Both the position numbers and the translations under genes were made by a program. The notes beneath the pieces are model-generated. The model was not told the DNA's origin, made no database searches, and was given only the letters and a program-made list of their open reading frames with translations. Of a DNA stretch of 39,548 nucleotides, positions 1 through 7,900 are shown piece by piece (the stretch's first letter is position 1; each line of letters starts with the position of its first letter). This DNA is from Flavobacteriaceae bacterium (GTDB taxonomy: Bacteria; Bacteroidota; Bacteroidia; Flavobacteriales; Weeksellaceae): NCBI GenBank assembly GCA_018260565.1, contig JAGLAZ010000013.1:1-39548 (forward strand). The letters run 5' to 3'.

Positions 1-541
1 CAGAAGCAGGATTTGCAAGGATGTAGATTATGCTTATCCCAACAAAGGATTTTGTGCTTCGCAGAACCTGCATTTTTATGGATATAAACTACATGCTGTC
101 TGTTCCATTTCTGGGGTTTTTCAGAGTTTTGATATTTCTCCCGCATCCGTTCACGACATCCACTACTTGCAAGATATAAAACTCCAAATGTCTGACTGTG
201 TGTTGCTTGGGGACAAAGGCTATTTGTCTCAAACCATCCAGTTAGACTTATTCAATGAGGTAAATATAGAATTAGAAACTCCTAAAAGGAAAAATCAAAA
301 AGACTACAAGCAACAGTTTTATCAATTCAAAAAATATCGGAAAAGAATCGAAACGTTATTTTCTCAACTTTGTGACCAATTTATGATTAGAAGGAACTAT
401 GCCAAAACTTTTCAAGGTTTTAAAACCAGAATTTTGGCTAAAATTGCTACACTTACAACTATTCAATATCTGAATAAATTTCTTTTCGGCAGAAATATAA
501 ACAACCTAAAAATAAATCTCGCGTGATAATGCACTACGGGT
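1..541 (+). mobile_element. Right end of an IS982-family insertion sequence (left end outside window)
   Basis: The transposase frame is open from base 2 to 526. It is followed within about 15 bases by the sequence ending GCACTACGGGT, which resembles an IS982-type terminus (ACCCGTAGTGC on the other strand). I take 541 as the likely outer edge. The left inverted repeat lies outside the window, so repeat identity and target duplication cannot be tested here. The 3' part of the transposase is intact, so the copy could be complete. Confidence 0.7.
2..526 (+). CDS. IS982-family transposase, C-terminal part
   Basis: A DDE transposase that would cut and rejoin the ends of its own element. The frame is open from base 2, upstream of the TTG at 167, so that TTG is not the true start: the gene is cut by the window edge and about 174 codons are visible. 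Visible parts are a segment ending FYGYKLHAV, the second catalytic Asp in LLGDKGYLS, and the catalytic Glu in RKRIETLFSQL, which gives the spacing of IS982 (DUF4372-free, single-ORF) transposases. The first catalytic Asp should lie just outside the window. No frameshift or internal stop is seen. The neighbouring genes are secreted proteins unrelated to transposition. Confidence 0.8.
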   Translation, partial: RSRICKDVDYAYPNKGFCASQNLHFYGYKLHAVCSISGVFQSFDISPASVHDIHYLQDIKLQMSDCVLLGDKGYLSQTIQLDLFNEVNIELETPKRKNQKDYKQQFYQFKKYRKRIETLFSQLCDQFMIRRNYAKTFQGFKTRILAKIATLTTIQYLNKFLFGRNINNLKINLA

Positions 542-603
542 AATTAAGTATTCAAATATTTCAATTTTTATGTTTAGTTAACTGCTGTTTAAAAAATATT
601 TTC

Positions 604-611
604 TAAATTTG
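604..611 (+). promoter_or_regulatory. Bacteroidota -7 promoter motif
   Basis: TAAATTTG matches the TAnnTTTG consensus of the Bacteroidota primary sigma factor and ends 26 bases before the ATG at 638. No good TTG/TTTG -33 box is found at the normal distance, so only the -7 part supports this. Confidence 0.5.
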
Positions 612-637
612 ATATTCAAATCAATTAATTTTTACTT

Positions 638-1597
638 ATGAAAAAGTTTTTACTTCTAGCAGGTATCGGTTTAGCCGGATTATCAGCAAATGCGCAAGTT
701 ATCCAATCTCAAAATTTTGACTCATTTAATTTAGGAAATCTTGGAACACAAGGTGGTTTCGATATTTATGGTGGTACTGCAGCGGACTATCAAATAGTTA
801 CCCGAGGTACTGGAAAGGCGCTTAGTATTAAAAGTGGTGCTACAGCAACTAGTTCCAGCAGATTTGCATGGCAAGGCCTTATAAATGGTGCCTGGGCTAC
901 ACGAACTGCAGGAAATGAAATTTTTCAAGTAGAGTTTGACATATTTACAGGTGATACTATGACCGGAACAGCCGGCGGCGGTGTAGAGGCCTACTCAGAC
1001 GCTTATGCAGCTTATTTAGGTGGAATTACTATTGATGGACCTACAAAAACCGCGTATGCACTTTTATCTTCTGGTGGAACTCCAGCGATATATCCTTTAG
1101 GAGTAGATGCAGCTACACCAGCAGTAGTACCCGCAAATAGCTGGATTAGAGTAGGTTGGTCTTTTAATACTATAACAGGTGAAGCTAAATTTAAAGGTCC
1201 TGGGTTTGATAAAACTTTAACAAGTGTGGATACTGGAACACCATATGAATTAGATTATGCTTTAAACAGTCTTGCAGCTAATAACGCAGCTTCTAATACC
1301 TTTCAATTTGATAATTTAGTTGCAAAAGCTTTAGCAACATCAGCACTTTTAGGTACTGACGAAGCCGCAGTAGAAAAAGTAGATTTTACAATATATCCTA
1401 ACCCCTCTTCTGATGTTTTGAATATTAAATCTAAAGCTAAAATAATCTCCGTGTACATCTATGATGCATCAGGTGTAAGATCAGACGCTACGTTTAATAA
1501 TGGGCAGGTCAATGTTAAACACTTACCAAAAGGTAATTATCTTTTAGGTGTAAAAACGGATAGTATTTATGTAACTAAAAAGTTTATTAAGAACTAA
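638..1597 (+). CDS. Secreted protein with T9SS type A sorting domain
   Basis: A 319-aa exported protein of unknown function. Residues 1-20 form a signal peptide (MKKFLLLAG... ending SANAQ). The centre is a Gly/Ala/Thr-rich beta domain with WIRVGWSF and FKGPGFDKT, possibly a lectin-like jelly roll, though I cannot name a family. The last 75 or so residues carry IYPNPSSDVLNIKS, a central IYDASG and the end KKFIKN, typical of the T9SS C-terminal target domain (TIGR04183). It would therefore cross the inner membrane by Sec and the outer membrane by the PorSS/SprA machine. It is a clear paralog of the 329-aa protein at 3076 (shared GPGFDKT core). Its first 23 coding bases are identical to those of the next gene. 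Confidence 0.85.
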   Translation: MKKFLLLAGIGLAGLSANAQVIQSQNFDSFNLGNLGTQGGFDIYGGTAADYQIVTRGTGKALSIKSGATATSSSRFAWQGLINGAWATRTAGNEIFQVEFDIFTGDTMTGTAGGGVEAYSDAYAAYLGGITIDGPTKTAYALLSSGGTPAIYPLGVDAATPAVVPANSWIRVGWSFNTITGEAKFKGPGFDKTLTSVDTGTPYELDYALNSLAANNAASNTFQFDNLVAKALATSALLGTDEAAVEKVDFTIYPNPSSDVLNIKSKAKIISVYIYDASGVRSDATFNNGQVNVKHLPKGNYLLGVKTDSIYVTKKFIKN

Positions 1598-1634
1598 TTC
1601 TTATAATTAATTCGTTTTTTGCAAAAAATCTTTC

Positions 1635-1642
1635 TATATTTG
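1635..1642 (+). promoter_or_regulatory. Bacteroidota -7 promoter motif
   Basis: TATATTTG matches TAnnTTTG and ends 26 bases before the ATG at 1669, the same spacing as the promoter motif of the preceding paralog-like gene. A TTTTTTG tract lies upstream but only 13 bases away, shorter than the usual 17-23. Confidence 0.5.
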
Positions 1643-1668
1643 ATACATTATATAAAAATAATTTATAC

Positions 1669-2991
1669 ATGAAAAAGTTTTTACTTCTAGCTGGTATAGC
1701 ACTTATACCTTCAATGAATCATTTATCAGCGCAATTTTGGGCTGTACAGAATAGTAATTTTGCTCCTTCAAGTGTTGGAGTGATGTCCATCTCTATTGTG
1801 GATGCTAATACCGTGTGGTCAGCTATGCGGGATGGATCAGGTAATAATACTCCCTACAAGAATTATTCAAAATCAATCAACGGGGGATCTAGCTGGACTT
1901 CAGGTACAGTAAATGTTGGCACCGCCAATTCATCAATAGCTAATATATCAGGAGTTTCTGCCACAAGAGCTGCAGTTGCTTTATATGATAATACTACTGG
2001 TGCAGGTGGTATAGCACTCACAAATGATGGGGGGTCGACATGGACTTTCCAAAAACAACTTAATTCTAGCACGACTTGGGTGAATTTTGCTCATTATTTT
2101 GATGCTAATAATGGTATAGTTGCTGGTGATCCAGCCAGTGGATATTTTGAATTCTATACCACATCAAATGGAGGTTCTACTTGGACTCGTGTTCCTTCTG
2201 CAAATATTCCAGCTCCAGGAATAGATGAGTATGGATATAATAACGGCTTTTACACAGCAGGTAATTCCATATTTATGGTTACTAATCAAGGTAGAATCTT
2301 ACGATCTAACGATAAAGGCCTTACTTGGACAGTTGCACTTGCATCAGGAGTTGTATTGACTGATTTTGGTAGCGCAACAGAATCTGGGGACATGGCTTGG
2401 AAAGACAGTAACAATGGAATAGTTGCTAAGAATAGCCCAGATTTATCGTTTTACAAAACTCTAGATGGTGGCAACACATGGACGCCTGTAACCTATACAG
2501 GAATTCCATCAAGTACTGGGATTTCTGATATTGCATATGTTCCTGGAACTAATATTTTAGTTGCTACTTCTGCTAATCCATTAGGATCTTGGAAAAGTTA
2601 TGATAATGGCGCTACTTGGATAAGCCTTAATAGTACTGTACAACAATTAAGTGTCCGATGTCTAGATGCTAATATATGTTACTCAGGTACTTTTCAGGTA
2701 TCACCTACTGCTGGAGGTATGCTAAAAAGTATTCAGTCTCTCCTTGGAACTTCTGAGATAGCTCCAAAATCAATTGAAACTTCATTAAAAGTTGCAAAAT
2801 CAGATTCTTCTTATAAAATTATTTCACAAACTGGAATTAAATCGTATACGATTTATGATTCAGCGGGTGTAATAGTTAAAAGTGGGAAATCTGATAACTT
2901 TACCCTTCAAGGTGTTCCTTACGGAGTTTATGTAATTAAAGTTCGTGATCTTAATAATACTTTAAGCAGTACAAGACTTATTAAAAACTAA
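1669..2991 (+). CDS. Secreted BNR/YCF48-type beta-propeller protein with T9SS sorting domain
   Basis: A 440-aa exported protein. Residues 1-22 are a signal peptide ending HLSAQ. The body holds repeated Asp-box-like motifs (NGGSSWTSG, NDGGSTWTFQ, SNGGSTWTRV, NDKGLTWTVA, LDGGNTWTPV, YDNGATWISL) spaced about 40-60 residues apart, as in sialidase-like or YCF48-like beta-propellers. The Asp boxes give the fold but not an activity; no catalytic set of a sialidase is evident. The C-terminal 80 residues (IYDSAGVIVKSG ... STRLIKN) form a T9SS type A sorting domain, although the usual YPNP motif is weak. It sits between two paralogous T9SS cargo genes on the same strand. The hairpin at 3046-3075 probably ends its transcript. 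Confidence 0.85.
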   Translation: MKKFLLLAGIALIPSMNHLSAQFWAVQNSNFAPSSVGVMSISIVDANTVWSAMRDGSGNNTPYKNYSKSINGGSSWTSGTVNVGTANSSIANISGVSATRAAVALYDNTTGAGGIALTNDGGSTWTFQKQLNSSTTWVNFAHYFDANNGIVAGDPASGYFEFYTTSNGGSTWTRVPSANIPAPGIDEYGYNNGFYTAGNSIFMVTNQGRILRSNDKGLTWTVALASGVVLTDFGSATESGDMAWKDSNNGIVAKNSPDLSFYKTLDGGNTWTPVTYTGIPSSTGISDIAYVPGTNILVATSANPLGSWKSYDNGATWISLNSTVQQLSVRCLDANICYSGTFQVSPTAGGMLKSIQSLLGTSEIAPKSIETSLKVAKSDSSYKIISQTGIKSYTIYDSAGVIVKSGKSDNFTLQGVPYGVYVIKVRDLNNTLSSTRLIKN

Positions 2992-3045
2992 TAAGACCTA
3001 CTTATTATAGGCGAAAGTTTATTAAAAAGTATTTGGTATTTTTAC

Positions 3046-3075
3046 AGCATGGCATATTAAAGCCATGCTTTTTTT
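3046..3075 (+). terminator. Rho-independent terminator-like hairpin touching the next start codon
   Basis: AGCATGGC (3046-3053) pairs perfectly with GCCATGCT (3062-3069) around an 8-base loop, followed by T3070-T3075. The ATG of the next gene is at 3076, directly after the T run. It would end transcription of the 1669-2991 gene and also occupies the whole upstream region of the next gene. Confidence 0.8.
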
Positions 3076-4065
3076 ATGAATAAAATATTTACTCTTTTAT
3101 CCTTGATTACCATAGGAAATACAATTACTGCACAAACTCTTTTAGATGAAACTTTTAATACCTACACTTTAGGAGCTATAAATGGACAGAATAGTTATGT
3201 TTCCATGGTAACGGCTCCTAACGCTACGGAAATTGTTGCAAACGGAAGAAATTCTACTAAAGGTCTTAAACTGGCCATTGCTTATCCACTCTCTCAACCT
3301 GCTGGTCAGAATTCTGTAAGTACGAATAAACCTGGGCTCAATGCTGCTTGGTTAGCTAGAAACGCAAGTAATAATGTTCTCAATATCGAGTATGATCTTT
3401 ACACTGGAGGTAACTCTCTTAGTTCTATAGTTTCCGGAAACATTACCAATTTAGCCAATTCTACTACTGCCACTTCTGAGGCGTATGGTATGCTTATGGT
3501 GCATGGTAATAAGCAATTGAAGGGTGTAACTATTATTAATGGTACACCAACTCAGATCTCATTAGGACTTAATACCGCAGATGTAAGTCTGCCAGCCAAT
3601 ACATGGGTAAGGATAGGATATTCCTACGATAAGAATACTGGTACTATACGATTTAAAGGACCAGGCTTTGATAAAACTATTCCAGCAACAGCTGGACAAG
3701 ATCTAATGGATGGAGGATTTGGTGCAACGGATATCCCTGGCTTGCCGAATTTTGGAGGTGCAGAGTTTATTTACGATAACATTCTTATTTACGCTAGCAG
3801 CACCTCTCAATTACTACATACAAATGAAACTACAAAAACTGTAAGAAAACTTTCTATAAGCCCCAATCCAGCAACAGATATTTTAATGATTTCAACGAAA
3901 GAAACCTTACCAAAAACTGCATATATTTATGATTTATCTGGTATTCGGTCAGAAATTAATATTACGAATAAATCCATTCCTATCAAGCATCTTCCGGCAG
4001 GTACTTATATTTTAGGCCTCAAAACTAGTACAGGTTTTGAGAGTATAAAATTTATAAAAAAGTAG
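3076..4065 (+). CDS. Secreted protein with T9SS type A sorting domain (paralog of the 638-1597 gene)
   Basis: A 329-aa exported protein of unknown function. The signal peptide is residues 1-20 (MNKIFTLLS... ITAQ), which fixes the start at 3076 even though a terminator-like hairpin ends at base 3075. The central domain aligns by eye with the protein at 638: FDLYTGG against FDIFTGD, WVRIGYSYDKNTG against WIRVGWSFNTITG, RFKGPGFDKT against KFKGPGFDKT, and FIYDNILIYA against FQFDNLVAKA. The C-terminus (ISPNPATDILMIST, IYDLSGIRSE, KFIKK) is a T9SS type A sorting domain. A duplication followed by divergence is the likely origin. No enzyme motif is recognised. A weak -7-like TATTTTTA lies at 3037-3044. 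Confidence 0.85.
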   Translation: MNKIFTLLSLITIGNTITAQTLLDETFNTYTLGAINGQNSYVSMVTAPNATEIVANGRNSTKGLKLAIAYPLSQPAGQNSVSTNKPGLNAAWLARNASNNVLNIEYDLYTGGNSLSSIVSGNITNLANSTTATSEAYGMLMVHGNKQLKGVTIINGTPTQISLGLNTADVSLPANTWVRIGYSYDKNTGTIRFKGPGFDKTIPATAGQDLMDGGFGATDIPGLPNFGGAEFIYDNILIYASSTSQLLHTNETTKTVRKLSISPNPATDILMISTKETLPKTAYIYDLSGIRSEINITNKSIPIKHLPAGTYILGLKTSTGFESIKFIKK

Positions 4066-4080
4066 AAAAAGACTAATAAA

Positions 4081-4112
4081 AACGCCGACTTATTAAAAAT
4101 CGGCGTTTTTTA
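4081..4112. terminator. Bidirectional intrinsic terminator
   Basis: AACGCCGA (4081-4088) pairs with TCGGCGTT (4100-4107), with T runs on the + side and A runs giving T on the - side. It lies between two convergent genes ending at 4065 (+) and 4133 (-), so it can serve both. Confidence 0.85.
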
Positions 4113-4132
4113 TTTTCGTAATACCAAGTATG

Positions 4133-4492
4133 TTATTTTTTTAACTTTAGATTATATAGGATTTGTCCTATGTAGATACCTAACATTCCACCTATAACAT
4201 CCGCCAAAAGATCTGCCCATTCCGCACTTCTACCCATATTCATAAACTTTTGTAAAAGTTCAATACCGCCTCCATAAAGAAATATTATACTAAAAATGCT
4301 AAAAAATGATAATTTAGGCCATTTTAGTTTTACTAATAATCCAAAGAAAAGGAAACATATTAGATGAACTATTTTATCAGGGTATAGAGGAGTCCACCAT
4401 CCAGGAGTATCTATATGGCCTGGTTTCAAAAATAAATAAGTAAGAATTGCCCAATAAATGGGCAAAATAAACTGTGTGAAGCGAGAAATCAA
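4133..4492 (-). CDS. VanZ-family membrane protein
   Basis: A 119-aa small integral membrane protein of the VanZ family. About four hydrophobic segments are visible: YWAILTYLFL, IVHLICFLFFGLLV, FFSIFSIIFLYGG and the C-terminal LADVIGGMLGIYIGQILY. The family signatures DKIVHLICF and GRSAEWADLLADVIGG are present. The cellular role is poorly defined; VanZ itself gives low-level teicoplanin resistance, but no such role can be inferred here. The start appears to be TTG at 4492, only 6 bases after the gcvH stop and in the same frame, so there is no room for another start. In flavobacteria a vanZ-like gene often follows gcvH and sprA, as it does here. Confidence 0.85.
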   Translation of the reverse strand: MISRFTQFILPIYWAILTYLFLKPGHIDTPGWWTPLYPDKIVHLICFLFFGLLVKLKWPKLSFFSIFSIIFLYGGGIELLQKFMNMGRSAEWADLLADVIGGMLGIYIGQILYNLKLKK

Positions 4493-4498
4493 AAGTTT

Positions 4499-4879
4499 TT
4501 ATTTTGATATTAATGCCTCATACTCTTGAGCAGACAATAAATCATCAAGGGCAGCATTTGCGTCGATTTCTAATTTTATAATCCAGCCTTTACCATAAGG
4601 ATCGGAATTTACAAGTTCTGGCTCTGCATCTAGCTCGTCATTAAGCTCTAAAACTTTTCCTGATACAGGCAAATAGAGATCTGAAACTGTTTTTACAGCC
4701 TCTACGGACCCAAATACTTCACCTGATTGTAAACTGTCCCCTACAGAATCTACATCTACAAAAACAATATCGCCAAGCTCGCCCTGGGCGTAATCTGTAA
4801 TACCGATGGTGGCTATATTACCTTCTATTTTTACCCACTCGTGGTCTTTGGTAAATTTTAATTCGGATGGAATATTCAT
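4499..4879 (-). CDS. gcvH: Glycine cleavage system H protein
   Basis: The 126-aa lipoyl carrier of the glycine cleavage complex. It shuttles the aminomethyl intermediate from the P protein to the T and L proteins in the cytoplasm. The lipoylation site is Lys63 in [12 protein letters not shown]; the N-terminal KFTKDHEWV and [17 protein letters not shown] are standard. Length is normal for the family. The other gcv genes are not nearby. It lies 85 bases downstream of sprA and has its own -7 motif at 4898-4905, so it may be transcribed both from that promoter and by read-through. vanZ follows after 6 bases. Confidence 0.97.
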   Translation of the reverse strand: MNIPSELKFTKDHEWVKIEGNIATIGITDYAQGELGDIVFVDVDSVGDSLQSGEVFGSVEAVKTVSDLYLPVSGKVLELNDELDAEPELVNSDPYGKGWIIKLEIDANAALDDLLSAQEYEALISK

Positions 4880-4897
4880 ATCTAATATAATTTATAA

Positions 4898-4905
4898 CAA
4901 ATGTA
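4898..4905 (-). promoter_or_regulatory. Candidate -7 promoter motif for gcvH-vanZ
   Basis: On the minus strand TACATTTG fits TAnnTTTG and ends 18 bases before the gcvH ATG. A correctly spaced TTG -33 box was not found, so confidence is moderate. Confidence 0.45.
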
Positions 4906-4964
4906 AGATTTAGGACTCAAATTCAGTCTTTTTCTTATTAATTAAGCTAAAAATATAAGCGTTT

Positions 4965-7900
4965 TTATCTAAAGCCCTCTTCATTACCAAAGGTGAAGGT
5001 AGCTGTAATTCCTGCACGAATTGTAGAAAGTGGAAATGCCGTTGAAATTTTATATTTAGACATCAATTGATCATAGAAAGCTCTGAAATTAAGATTTTCA
5101 GTTAAGTTGTATTCTGCTGAAAGTCGCAAAGAAAATAATCTTTGGCCTCCAGTTATTTGGCTGTCTTTATAAAGCAAGTTTGTAATACGAGTTACATTAT
5201 CACGGATGGCAAGATCTCCTCGAATATTCATATCACTTTTAAGATTTCTTCCTCCTCTACGGAAATTGACCCGCATCCGTAAATCCTTCAATATATAGCC
5301 AACGCCTACTAAATACTCAGTCCCGCTATCTTCTGTAAGGGTGCTGTTTACAAGACCTAATATATAAGAACGGTCTTTATTATATTGCGCTCTTACCTGA
5401 ATATTATTTCTAAGAGTAAAATCTATCCCGAGTAACGGCGAGAAAGTTTCTACATATCCTACCTGAGAAACGATATACGGGTTAAGGAAATTACCATTCA
5501 GATCTTTCCCACCCGGATTATCATAATAAGATATATTGCTCTGGATTCCTGTACTGGTGTATGTACTTGTATATCCATGTTGAATATCAAATTTTGAAAA
5601 ATATGAATTTACAATAGGAATATTTTTTAGTCCGCTATAGGTTACTCTCCAATTGGGAAGTGGGAATCCGGCTCTTTTAGGTCTGTCCAATAGACCAGTG
5701 GCCGTCTTACCTTCTACCGCTGCACGGAATGCAGGGATGAGCACATAAGAATTAGATAATCCATATCCATCGGCATAGCCAGTATTTCCTTGGGGAGTAC
5801 CTGCAGATGCACTGATTGCTTGTGCATTTTTATAAATTTCAGTAAGGATACTTGTTCCCGAAAAATTGAATGTCTTAGCAGTAAAAGTAGAGTTAGAGTA
5901 AGTGACGAAATCATTTCCAAAAGAAGCATCAAATGCAGCCGTAAGAGGATTGGCATCTACATTATATCCACTTTGAGTGAAATTTCTGCTGTAGCTGTGC
6001 AAGACATTAGCATCTATACGCAAATCTGTAATAGGTACTATCTGGATATTACTTTGGAGATTCCTTTGGGTAGTTTGAAGATAAGGATCTACTAAATATT
6101 GCGAACCTGTTATCCAGCCTCTTTCTAATAATTCCCTACGAATATCCGCCTGGGACCCCATAAGAAATCCTGCGGTAGGACCACCTAAAGTTTGACCATA
6201 CCCATACCAATTGGGCGCTGAGAGGAGACCTGGGATTACAGTCCCGTTATTTTCATTAAAATTAAGGTCAATTTGCTTGAGACTGGTAGCCGCCCCTGCC
6301 AAGATTTGCCCAACTGTAAGCCTATTTTTAAAGCGATACGGCTTATATCGAAACCTTTTTCTTTCCCATGCTTTCGCGTAGACATTATTTAAAGAATCGA
6401 TTTCTTGTCTTCTTTTTTGCTGTGTAGTAGTAAGTTTTTTAAAATAATTGAAATTGCCCCAGAGTTTAGGAAAATTAATACTGAGTGTTGCGTTTTTAGT
6501 ATTCGTGTTTTGCCCAATACTACCTAGTGATCCATCTGGACTACCTAGCAATGCTGTGCTTCGGGTATTCCAATTGTAGGTAAATCCATAACCCAATTCT
6601 GCATTTATAAAATCCAAATATGGAAATAGCTGAAAAGGAACTCTATAATTCAGCTGAGCCCTATGATTATAAAGTACAGGTCTTCCCGCCCGGAAGGGAT
6701 TAGCAAATATAGAATTGGTATTCATATCTCGCACAGAAAGTTCGTCATTCAGCGTTTTCATAGCTGAATTAACCTCCAATTTGAGTGATTTTGTTAAATT
6801 AAATCCTAAACCATACTGCCATCCAAAAAAGAAATTCCGATTTTGAATAAGATTGAGACTGCTATTTCCATCCCCTGAGAGCAAAGCGTCTATATTTCTA
6901 AACTGCAATTCGGAATAATTTCTATCTACATCTGCACGGAAACTAATCCTATTTGGGATAAAATTAATATTAAAATCTCGGAGCCACTTTAAATACTGAG
7001 TAGTAGAATTGTTTTCTGGGATAAGTTTTTTAAACGGACTTATCACCCAAGGTTTTAAGCTATAATTATAATCTATGAAACCGCGAAGATTTTGGCGGTA
7101 GTTTTTGGTAGTATAAATATCTCTATAATAATCATCATTATAAACCGCAGTTATGCTGATGTTCTCCGGATCGTAAAACTTTGGTTTTTGATTTGAATTA
7201 GTCCTTTCCTTATGAAGATTTACCACACCTATCGTTCTTTGCTGGCTGTAGGTACGTGCTACTTTTTTTAATTCTTCCTTATTGGGCGCATTTTTAAACT
7301 CTACATCATTGTCCAGCGGATTATATTTAGGATCTTCCATGGCCTGTGAATAGGAATAGGTAACCGGTATTTTTATCCCTGCTTTTTCTGGTAAAAATTT
7401 ATCTGCATTGATATTTGCATTAACACTGAATGCAGTATTGGAAGCTTGAGCTCTTTCCGATGGACGCTGCGTGATATTTCCAAATCCTACCGATGAATGT
7501 GCCGCACTGGCATTTACTACTGCAAAATCTCCTAAATTAAAATTTAAACTTGCATTTCCAGCATATCCACCTTCATTTTTAATATCGGAAGAACGCAATT
7601 CATTTATCCAAAGCACCACATTTTTAGGAGATCTGGCTAAATCATTCCGCACACCCATCATTATAGTGGTAATATTCCCGATAGATGGACGGCCTTTTAC
7701 AAATATCTTTTTATTGAATGTAGGATTTTCTACTACTTCAAACCTACCTGTAATGGTATTAGGTGAGGTTTTATCGCGTAAAATTTTAGCATCCACTAAT
7801 TTTTGCACATCTATATCCATCATGTTTTCTGCTGGCCAGATATCTGAAGGAGATATTGAATTTTTGCTGGTATATTTTAGCGGATATTCATATTCGTAAT

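Noticed and set aside
2988..3005. Weak inverted repeat AATAAG-N5-CTTATT after the 1669-2991 gene as terminator
   Set aside because: Short and AT-only, without a T run. The hairpin at 3046-3075 is much stronger.
4910..4940. Inverted repeat GACT-N7-AGTC between gcvH and sprA as a sprA terminator
   Set aside because: Only a 4-base-pair stem with a wide loop. Not enough to call a terminator on the sprA strand.
7471..7899. Open frame of 142 codons on the plus strand inside sprA
   Set aside because: It is antisense to sprA in a continuous well-formed beta-barrel gene, has no recognisable domain and no promoter, and long antisense frames are common there.
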